Below, one piece after another: positions 26,501 through 38,500 of a DNA stretch of 64,000 nucleotides (positions are counted from its first letter, which is position 1; every line of letters begins with the position of its first letter). The position numbers and the translations under genes were made by a program. Source of the stretch: Plectrocnemia conspersa (lineage: Eukaryota > Arthropoda > Insecta > Trichoptera > Polycentropodidae); contig VTFK01000045.1 of the NCBI GenBank assembly GCA_009617715.1, forward strand, positions 372,001 through 436,000, given 5' to 3'. The notes under the pieces are model-generated. The model searched no databases, had not been told where the DNA came from, and saw only the letters and a program-made list of their open reading frames with translations.

Positions 26501-29500
26501 ATGTCTTGGATACCGCCAGACTACACTTCGATATGCATCGAAAACAGCTCAGCGACTGTTTGCCAACCCGAGACATTGCTCTTCTTGGCTCTGATCTCCA
26601 GACTGTTCGGGCAATCAAAGGACAAGCAGATACATTCGAAGCCCCAGGCGAACCCCAGGCCTCACAAAGATTTTATCACTCCCTTATTTCAGCCCCACAT
26701 CGAAAGTCCGTTTGGTGCTAGCCCAAGCGGCTATAAACCTTCTCCAACGTTCAAAACCACGTATCCGTGGGTGAAAGATCACTTCTCGACCTTTGGCGAA
26801 TTCTCGTCCCACTTCAACGCGGAGGTGCTTGACAAAAAACTGGATCGAAGTTTCAGAAGCACTGTTGCGTCAATCATTAAGAAGACCGAAGATCGCATCA
26901 AAGGGTTCAATAGTAATTTTAACGATAGATTTTCGGAATTCGAGCCGGCGGAGACTAGTGATATAAAAGTGAATATTGCTGCTCCTGCAAAAAGGACAAA
27001 AAGAGGAATCGATCATAAACCAGCATCTGAAGAGTTTGATTTTATCATAGTGGGAGCGGGATCAGCTGGATGCGTGCTGGCAAATAGATTATCTGAAGTC
27101 AAACATTGGAAGGTATGTAATATTTTATTAAATTGAATTCCAATGCACGCAAATATAAATTTACGATGAATAATTAGATAAAGTGGTTTATAGCTATTTT
27201 ACTACATCGTGTTTTTTATTACGTTACCGTAATAGTTTTTATAAGACTTTTACTTATAAATAACAAGCCACATCTAATAGTTGATTTTTATTATAAAAAA
27301 AATTAACATTTTTTTCTTGCTGTCTATTAGTTGTTGTCTCTTGATTAATAGTAATATTATACAATACCTCTAATCTTCGAGTCTATTTCTCAACTATTTT
27401 TTAATTCCTTATGTTTTTACTTTGCATTATTTGAAATAACTGTGTTTTTGGATTAATATATATATATATAATAGAAATAAAAGCAGTAATTAATTTATTT
27501 ATTGAATCTAATTTTATGATATTGTAAAATATATTTAACTTAAAATCGTCAAGCAATATAAAAACCATAACGATGTCTTTAAGTGTAAATTGGCTTACTC
27601 AATTTGGATAAAAAATACCTAGCTCATCAGCAACATATTAAACAATATTAACACCGCAAAGAATGACACCACATTCATAAAAAATCAACCTTGAACTATA
27701 TATTATATTATATTGTCAACACTATTTTTTTTATTTAGTTTGTCAGGAGATTGAAAGTTGCATAATTATAATTTATTGCTTACTATTAGACCTTTCTAAA
27801 GTGGCTTCTGGTATATACTTAACAGGTTTCTGCGAAATATTATATAATTATAATGAAATCATAATTTGTTTAATGTAAATTAGAAACGTTAATTATAAAT
27901 ATTATTTTCTTTTAGTAAAGGAACATTTTATTTATATTTTATTATTTTAATCTTACTGTATGTTATTTTGACGCTCATTATTTTTATATAAATGCTTAAC
28001 ACAGAAAAAGATTCTTAGCATCGAGTTTGGATTCGCAGTAAAACATTATAACTTTTGTTATATTTTTACAAAAATAAATTAAAATTTCCATTAAAATTTG
28101 GTGGTTAATTATATATATTTTAACTCACTCGTAATTTGATAAACATCTCGAAAGTAAAATTCGAGATTAAGCCGTCATTCAAAAAAACTTCGGTTAAAAT
28201 GTCAGTCAAGTAAAAAAAGCTCGCTTGACCCAATAACAAAAAATCGATTAAATAAGAGGCTAGCGCAATGTTACGGTTTTATATTTAAAAATTATATAAT
28301 GTCAAAAAAGTTTTTAAATTAAAAATCTTTCACAGAAGTTAATATTTTTATAATGCTTATCGTAGTATAATTTAACTTAAATTTTCATTTCCCTCGTGAA
28401 CATTATTCATATACATATGATATTATATAATATATATCTGTAAAGAACATACATCAAATAATTTTAAGTATTATATTTATACATACATTTTAAAGCTCAG
28501 TTTGTTTTGGCGGTTACAAAAGTTTCACCATGTTTTGTGACAACTAAACTAAAAAAAATTTAAAAAAATAAACTTAAACTCAAAGTTTTCTGTATGATTT
28601 TCGCACACTGTGACAACTTTTTAAAAGACGCCTCTATTTTTCCACAAAGAGCAAGCTTTATGGAAATGGCGAAAGTTCATTTAACGTTTGTCGTAACTTA
28701 TACTGGGGAACGTTCGGAAATTTTCGTCGAGTTTTCCTATGACATCGCTGAAACGTTCGGTGCTACGTAGTTGCTTTTAAAAATTAATTAAAAACACTCG
28801 CCGTCGGGCATTTCTCTTAAATTGTGTTTAGATTTAAAGCAAACTATAAAATATAGCGGACGAAATTATGTTAGGTACATAACAAATTTCACTGAACGTA
28901 CGCATTCAATCCCGCTCCAATAAATTGAAATACAAAAAAAATCGGTAACAATATTATCTAAGTACAAAAAACGTCTATAGTATAAATATGAGTATATATA
29001 TACATAAACAAGAATAAAACAACCACTCTAAAAAAATAGCTAAGCCTAAATCTAATTAATGATCATTATTATATAATCACCGTGACCGAATATATAAAAA
29101 TGTAATGATTAGTCTAAGAACAGCATATAAATATTAGTATATCTTTTTGGCAAAACCAAAAATATCACGTTATATATTAGTATTTATTAACAGCTCTTAA
29201 CATGTCAAGCCTTAAAGTAAATTTCTTTCAAAATTATTTACTAGTCACTAACATTCCCTTTTCACAGGGAATGTTAGTGACTAGTAAATGTTTAACAGGT
29301 AACTCTAAATAAAATTGAACCAGTGTTCAAGGAACAAGGACAAAATAAGTCAAAACATAAATTACTACTTTTGTTTGTTCCTGATTGATTTAAATATATA
29401 TGTATACGTTCTAAATTCTCTACTGTTGTCAAATCACCGATCAAAGTTTTATGATATGAAAATAAATATTTCTGGATCTAATAGTTGCCTAATTATCAAA

Positions 29501-32500
29501 CGACTGTGCACCACTTGTATAATCGTTTCAATGTCGCAATATGCTTTTATAAAAAATATAGATTTGCTCCAATTTAGATTTAACTATATCAAAAAGTACA
29601 AAAGTTCCATTTATTTTTATTTTTTCAATAGACATTATATAATTTCAATGGAAATCCGTACTAGATCTGAGGAAATGTATCACTTTGACCAAACAACTCT
29701 TTTGATTGAAACGTCATGCTATGGATCGTAACGAATCGTTGTTTTGTCACAATTTAGTTGTAAATTCGGTGATTTAAACTCTTAAACCGTTACACGATTC
29801 ATTGTTGTCATAATTGACCGATATAACATTTTTTTTTGTCAATCGTGACATAATCGAAACATCCTACTTTTATCGTATTGTATTGCGACGAATCGATGAT
29901 AATTTGTATTGCATAATTATTAGCTCGGCTTTAATTAACCCTTAACTATAATTCGATATCACACAATTCATCTACTATAACAGACCATTGATAAATTTAC
30001 GCGTCCAATTACGTCACTGCTGTTCAATTGCAACATGACTATTATATTAATATGTTCAATGAAATGATATTACGATTTTCAAAACCGTGTAAACCGAATT
30101 CAGTTTTGATGCATATTATTATCAATAGACTGTATAATACTGACGTTAACGTTTTAAAATACACCACGGTAATATTACGTTTAAAAAAATTTAACCGTAA
30201 AACAAGCAATTTGAAAATGTCGTTTATTATGATTTATGGTTTATAAACTATTCACTTTCATTACTCAAGTTTTTCAACACTCACGTTTTACAACTTAAGT
30301 TAGCTGTTTATTGATATTTATTTTATAGACCGTTTTGCTTTGTAACTTATGGTGCATTGGTATAACTTTTTACACTATTTTTATTTTAAAGCTCACTATT
30401 TTATATAAAAGATGGTGACAATTAAACAAAATTAATAATAACGTATTCTGATTCAATTTAAATAAAATTCTTGTAATACATATGGCAAAATAATTAAGAA
30501 GCTTTTAAAAATATTTACCCCTATAAATATTCCCAAAAAATCACACAGTTTTTAATAAACGCATTAAGAAAAAAAAAATCATTTTCCTTATTTTTTATTA
30601 GCTCTTAATCTTATTTAATTGAAACCTAACATCATATCCAAATTTCTCAGCTAAAACGGCCTCAAATAAAATTTATTATTTTTTTTTAATTTCAATAATA
30701 TAAGCATATATATCGAAGGTAATAAAAGTGCTAAAATACACCAATAATTTCCTAAAAAGTATTATATGAATTGCTGAATTTATACCATTTTGTAAGCAGT
30801 ATAGTGTTTTGTTAAAAATTCGCGTGTACAGTTTGTATTTCTACTATTTCATTTTATACGAATTAAAATAAAATATATTAAAAAAAATAAGTAAGGATGC
30901 CATATAAGGAAGTAAAAGTAAAGCAAACGCAATTTAAGCTATTTTTTATAATTTAATAGAACATTCTAATATTGACATTATACACAAAAAAAGCAATAGT
31001 TAACACTGATAAAAACGCCACTAGGGACATACATTACGAAGCACATTATCGTGGGGCACAGACACTCAAGTGAATGGGGCATGCAGATGAAGTCATAGTT
31101 TTTATGAAGACAGTGGCGTAGACTCCTAGCCGACCCTATAAGGAGTGCTTCGATTTATGAAAGCAGCTCTGTAGGCTGTGGTCTTGGTAGAGGGCATTAT
31201 TTGAGGTCTTTTTCGATGGATGCAATAAATGTGGGCGTAGACTTTTGGCTGTCTCACTCCGCGGATAAAGCGTAAAGGCTGCAATTGCTACGAAGGTCTT
31301 CTCCGAAGGATTCCTTCAATAGAGCCCAATCGGCAAAAGTCTGAGACTTAGCGTCGAGCCATCTGCGGTGGAGTCTTAAGTGGGGTAGCCGGCCAAGGAC
31401 AAAATCTTGATGAATAAAAGCTTGCAACAGTATTGGTCTACTGAAAGGCTTACAATGCGAGACCCGACAAGCCCAGAATTAAATAAGCTCTAACTTTAGG
31501 CAAATAAAATTAAAAAAAATCTTTTCTAGTTGACGATTAAAGTATGGCGTGGCTCAAAACTGTTGATATTTTTGCCGCTTGGTGAAGAGTGTATATTTCC
31601 TAGAACCTTTTAGAAACATGGGAAAAGCAACATGCCATTTTTTTTATCGAATAGCAGTTTTAAAGTAGTTCTGAGTAATGTTGAATAGCAATATCTTATT
31701 TAAAGAAAATCATAGCTAAAATCAATATATGATTGTGCCGAGTTATATTATCCTTGTAGAATAAATCTTATCGTTTTTATCATCTGGGGTGAAAAAAAAG
31801 ATTTTAGCTGCCCAAATAAATATTTTAATATTTCATTTATTAATATATAATTTCTCACGCAGCGCAAAATTTCTCAATATTTTAACATAAATCGCTATTT
31901 TACTTCAAATGTAAGTTTATTCCGGTACTGAGAGAAGATTTTGCTATTTACACTAATGCTGCTATTTTACCGAATAAAAATCTCGAAGAAACTTCAGCCG
32001 CACAATACAAAAAAATATGTAAAGAATATATTAGATAAAAGTTCCAATAAATTATCAAATAAAGTCGGAATAGCGTAAACTAGAATAATAATATAGAGGC
32101 CATTAGTTCGATTCCGCGGCAGACTCGAGTTTTCATTTTTAAAAATGCGCTTTTATAAAAAACGATTCCAGCTGTAAAGTGACATCTATTGATTGTAAAT
32201 TATAATATTTAATTATATATGTAGATGTGACCGATTTCCAAACTAATAGGTATTGTTGTGTACTGATTTACTTACCCCGGAAAAATAAAATTAAATACAA
32301 AAGATAAGACTATCTTTATTTATCATAGATATATATGATATTAATTAATTTAGATTCCTTAAATTATGTAATGCCTAAACAAAGTTGTCATTCCTCTCTC
32401 ATTATAATAATTATTTTACTCATGTATGAAAGTAATTTAAAATTAGCGGGCAAAATAAATAATTTGTGGATTGTTTCCAAGAACGAATATCTATAAAAAA

Positions 32501-35500
32501 AAAACTCCAGAATAATGGTATTATCCTTAACTACTCCTATGTTTAAACTATAACAAAATTCTAATTACTTAACCTTATCCAATTGAATGATAGTTTAAAA
32601 TGTATACATTATCTTAACTAGAAAATATATTATATATTAAATAAATATATAAGAGTTTTGAAAAATAAAATAAAAGTTCCAAGTTTCTTCGCATAGTATA
32701 AAATGTTTTTATCTTGAAAAATGCGTTTCAAAGCACCTCATTTCTCAATCGTATTTCATCATCCGAAGTTACTGTTTTTAACCTAAATATTATATTTAAA
32801 GTATGTTTATACATCTTATCGTTACCAAAAAGCATCTCTACATAAAGTGGAATAATGTATTTATCTGAAAAGTCGATCGCGTGTGGGTTCGCAAAACTAA
32901 ACATCCGAACCACACCCCAATCCCTAGAATAAATAAAAAACAAGCCCGCTTTGTGAGCTTCCAGCCAACTTTCGTAGAAGTTCGGCATCGCAAACAACAT
33001 ATCTTCGGCAAACGCCTAAAACGAAATCTTCAATTTCCGCTTGTAATTCCTGAACCGTGCGAGCAGGACTTTGGCTGCTGATACGTCCCAACCCCCAGGA
33101 AGCAGTCACGAGGGTTAAATAGGTCCAGCGAACTTGCAGGCCACAACCCCAACCCCTTTTCAAAACGCTATCAGACCCAACACGAAATGCTCATAATGGC
33201 CATTTACTGCGTCGAGTGAAAATGTTGCCTTAATGCAGACTGCACACGTGACTGGCCTAATGGTTCAATTTTCTCAGTCGAACTTTGGGGGGATGAACCC
33301 CCTAATGCGATATGCGCGATACTTTTTTAATACATGTATAATTACAGGGGGTTAAAAAGTTAGATAGATTAAAAACTCATTGCCAGTGTATTGTATGAAA
33401 AAATCAATATAGGAAGTTTCGTGTTAATGCCAGTCAAGGTAGCAGATTTTTTTTTATTATGTCGTTTGATTTCTCGATAACATTTTACTATGAATTAGTT
33501 TACACAATGAACGGTTGAAGTGAACATTAACAATGGTTGCAGTTTCAACATTTTCTTTCTTATCATCCGCGTGAAACATGTATTTCTGTAATACTTTCAA
33601 TTTTGCCGACCTAAATGCTCATACCTTTTCTATTCGTAATTCCACATTAACTATATAGTTATAATGTCAAGAACTAAAAACTCATTCGAATAGTACTTGT
33701 TAATATTAAACCACTCTCTTATTAAATACTTTCTCAATAAAACTTAATTTTTGTATAATTTTATACAAAAAAATAAACGATATTTTAAATGACAATTTAA
33801 TTTTAAGTTATTATTTTTAATTATTTAATGGTTAAATCTGATCTTTTTACTATTATTGGGAATTATTGCATATATCTAATATTGTTTTGGATAGAATCCA
33901 AAGTCGTAAATCTTTAACCTTATATACCAATGTTGTTATTTTTTGTATTAGTAATGGTTCATGAGATATATGTATATATGTATTCTAGCTCTACTATGAT
34001 GTGCTATATTGAAATATATTTTAATAATATTGTAATTATGTTATTGTCTTAGAATATATACAGAAAACCTAAAGTTTATTTGGATTAGGCCACTCTGTGT
34101 TTAAATTACTTCGATATATATGTATTTACTTCACTCTTAACAAAAATATATACGTATAATAAAAACGCTATTTTATAAACCTGTAATAATATAATCAGTA
34201 TCAAACCAGTGTTCCTGTCACTTTTTACTTTAAACAAACTCTTGCTTGTATATCAACTCGAATTTTAAATAACGTTTTTTAACAAGATCCATTTCTATCC
34301 GGCGATTAAATGCCCCTATTTAACTTTTTAGCTAACTTGATTCCCGAGAGGAGAACGCCGTGTTAATACACGACGTTCTTCGCTTGGGAAGTTACCTAAA
34401 AATCTCATTTCTGTAACACAACAATCCAAGAACTCTTATTTCAAAACGAGAGAAAATTTAACTTTTAATAATCGCATTACATAAAACAGTTTAGTATGTT
34501 TATATTTATTTCAATGGTCGGTTTAACATAACACATCGGAATTCTAATAATTTATAGAATTATACTGATGAATTTTAATTCGCGACACCTTGAGATTGAA
34601 ATAAACTACCTTTTAGTCTGAGATTTTCCATATAAAATAATAATAATGAAACATTTAGAATTTGCACATCTCATAGTGAATATTAATTTAACTATGCGCC
34701 CCCGTCTCGAACCGTGCTTCCGATTCCCGAAATCGTTACTTTAACGATTAAACTATAAAGTTAACGACCGTTCGTAATTCATACAACATATATAATAACA
34801 TAATTTCGGATCAAATTTAATTTCACGCATGAATAGTACAAAAGCGACCGTAGTCACGCCCCACGCACCCCAACCGTGCGGTGTGCGCAAAAAGTTGCGT
34901 GAGGCGATTGCGCACTGCGGTTTTGTTTAAATAACGTATGCACGTTTACGTTCACGCACAATTAAGCAGATGTGCAGTTTGCACTTTAATGTCGTCTCTA
35001 GGCCGTTAGTGCCGCCACGTTCAATGTTGTGAGATGAATGAGAGCTACTCTCCAACTTTAAAAGTAGTCTCCCATGAACATATAATACACAATTCGTTAT
35101 CGTTTCATATTTCTATGACGATGAATAGAGAAGCTTTGTGTGAAAGAAAATATCGGAACTGAATACAGTGGATATAAATTCAGGAAATATCGGGGAGAAA
35201 TTGCGTTTAGTTATAGTCTATGATACATTTACATACAATAAAATATATTTTCTTCTTAAATAAAATTTGCTTTCATGATTCAAGATATCAATAATAAAAA
35301 AAACACGCTAGAGATGTTGTATAGACGACGAATGATGATGTGGACCGCAGATCACAATGCCATATTGTTACTTTAAAGTAAAAATTTCTGAACAATGCAA
35401 CATAAAATAAAAATAATGTATTAAGTATAACTGAAAGTCTCGATTAAGGTCCGATATTGAAAGGGTTCTTTGACCAGATTTTTTTATATGTATTGAAAAA

Positions 35501-38500
35501 CCAGATTTCCATTTATCCGAATCGTTTTGTGAACATTTTTACCGTCTTTATAAGATCTTTATGAATGCTTCGTCTTGTATCGCTTAGTTTCCCGTTTTGG
35601 AGTGCCAAATAAGTTTTACTTGTTAGCTAAATTAGACATTTCGTGAATCTGCCTTAAATATATGTATATAGTGCAATAAATTTCTGTCAAGTAAGTTGTC
35701 CCAATTCTGGCTTAAAGTTGCGAAGTTCTTGTAAAGTTTGAGGGCAAAGGGTGAAGATATTGGGCCCCAAAATTGAGTGATGTGGCTTTTCTATAAAGGT
35801 ATCATATACGTTTGATCTCCGACAGCCAAAGAATAAATCCACCCCTTTTGCACTACCCTAACTACAAGTCAGTTTTTAGTTGTTACTCACAAAGCCCTTT
35901 AGTATATATTTATTTGACCCTAAGCCCCTATGATGATCCTTAGAGGTGGTCAGCTATAATGAATAAGCGTCCATAAATATTCACATTGTTTGTCACTTTT
36001 TGTAATTTTTTCAGGCTTTTTGTATTTATTAGGATTAAATTAAATATATTCTTGATATATATTGACTCGGTTGTAACGCATTAGGCTTACGCTTATCAGG
36101 TTACAACAGAAGATTTAAAATAAAAAATAATTTAAAAAAAATGATGATGATTTATTGAAATTATACATAATTACTAATTACATAATTTAGATCTCTTAGA
36201 CATGATAGACATTTAATTACATTTGGATCCATATGCAGTTTGAACCCAAGTCTCTCAGATTTTAGTCACCGACTTATACCGTGCTGATTATAAATATTTA
36301 TAAAAATATACAAATATTTATAACCTTCACAATCATGATCCTTTTTGGAACTTGTTCCTAATTGAAAATATATTAGTCGATTAATGCATCGTCTATAATA
36401 TATACATATAAATCTGTAAAGCATTTTACTAGTTTTTTTAATATATTTTTTTATTAACACTCTTTAATCTATTAATATATAGATATTTAGTAATAAAATA
36501 ATTATAGAAAAATAGTACTAAAAATATATTGATGCGATAAAATAATTGTTGACGAAAATGTTTTAAAATCCTTCAATATATTAAAGAAATTGTGTTTTTT
36601 GCTGAGCCAATGTGATTTAAGATCAATAGGAATGAAGACGATGGTGCATGGAGGCATTTAAGAATTGATAAGATTTTGTTTTGGCACAATCTACGATGAC
36701 AGATGACACTACTCTGAACATTAAATCTCCAACCGAGCTGAAAGATCTACTCCATTGAGTCGAAAGAGAAAGTGTCTGTGAAAAGTGAGTGGTCTGAAAC
36801 TAATAAAAAACAAAGGTTATTAATCATTGATCAAAAAAAATAAATATAAATTATCAATCTGATTTGGGCAAATTGGGCAATTTTATAAAACTTATTATAA
36901 ATTTTCATGATCAGTTATAGAAAAGCTTAAGATTTATTATATTATTATTGTATTTAAATATATTACTTTATCTGTTTTTATAGAATTATTCTTATATATA
37001 TTTTAATTAATTATATAATTATCACAAAATATATAAATATACTAAATACGTTGCACATCAATTTTAAACCAAATCACGAAACACAATACATAATTAAATT
37101 ATTTATTCGATTCGCATTATCGGATTGAACGCTGTACAGTTTGATGCAAATAATTCGTTGGTTGATTCACAAATGGAGTTTGTCAATTGCTCTCATTAAA
37201 TCTATTCGCGGATTACAAATAAATCCTATCTGTTATGGATTTTCTAAAGTGGCTAAATAAATATCGTCTTTCTATGAAATACTACCTGGCTATTGGCGAA
37301 TTATGTCGCGGTATGTATATTAAGAGAGCGTAAAAATATCTAGATAAAAAAGGTAAGCTGTAAAGTAAACGGGATTTGGTTTTTCCCCATTTGGTGGAAA
37401 AATATAATCCAGCGTAGGGCTTTTCCTTGAAACGTTCCTCGTGTTTTCTATAATCCCTTATCTAGCGGAAAGTGGTGCGAGAGCTTGGGAAATTTTTCGA
37501 CACACGCGCGAAAATATTATAGAGAATGAGTAAAACGAAGCACGCAAGCTTATATAAAAATATGACATACCCACATATATAATATAAATTTAATTTAAAA
37601 AAACGAACCTTTTCATACGCGTTTTTATCTTCTAATTAAGGTATAAATGTACCTTAATATATAATCTGGTGAGATTATATACGGTATTCGTACGTATTTT
37701 CTTGAAATTTTGAAACAAAGCAAATTAAATACACTTTATTATTTTATTTAATAATATCTAGATTCAATGTTAACAGCATATAAAACTGGTCACGTGATTA
37801 GATTTTAACTATATAAAGGTTATATTTTTGATATACTGTTTCATTACGGTAAAAAATTACGATGTTCATTCATAGTGATTAAAATAAAGTACAAATGCAA
37901 ATATGGTGAAGTAGGCACAAATTTATATATATTGATCCTGCAATAAAAAAATATGGTTTTGTAATAATATAATAGTCGTAAAGGCATTACAAACACTACC
38001 CTATGAAATCGTTGCGAATTCATGCAATTTTTTATTGCAAATTGCATATTTATTTACGACTTAAACACATTTTCCAACATTCGTGACAAATACCTAAACA
38101 TTACATTGTTAAATTGTCTTAAGTGACACAATCATTCACAGTATCAGAACCATTTATACGCATAGAGATTATAGATAACATCAAATAATATAAAATAAAG
38201 GTTTTATGTAAGATACAATTTTTGTGTATAAAAATTTTATAGCTACACGTTCTCTAAACGTGTGCGATATTGTTTTCAGTTTAAGGCTAATGTGTATCGT
38301 CTGAAACACTCGAGACTGTATCCCCCCTTTTCAAGAACAAAAGTAATCCCCGTGTATATTTTCACGTGTGTTCTGTAGTGTATGTTTATTTTTTTATTTT
38401 CACAGCCGCTCATATGGAATATGGAGTCTTTATCTTGAACCATAAAAGCTGCTGCCAGTTTCTGTCTCCATAAGGGTTCAAATATTCAGAGCATTTTTTT

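Noticed and set aside
26506..26721. 71-codon frame overlapping GMC exon 1 in another frame
   Set aside because: Shadow of the real exon; the GMC frame continues in phase through three further exons with family motifs.
29315..29731. 138-codon open frame in GMC intron 1
   Set aside because: Low-complexity, AT-driven protein (rich in N, I, Y, K, F, S), no domain, and inside an intron of the same strand.
32095..32140. tRNA-like B box (AGTTCGATTCC)
   Set aside because: No A box at proper distance and no cloverleaf pairing could be drawn.
32881..33081. + strand frame over the intron 1 transposase tail
   Set aside because: Antisense shadow; the - strand carries the mariner-like motifs in order.
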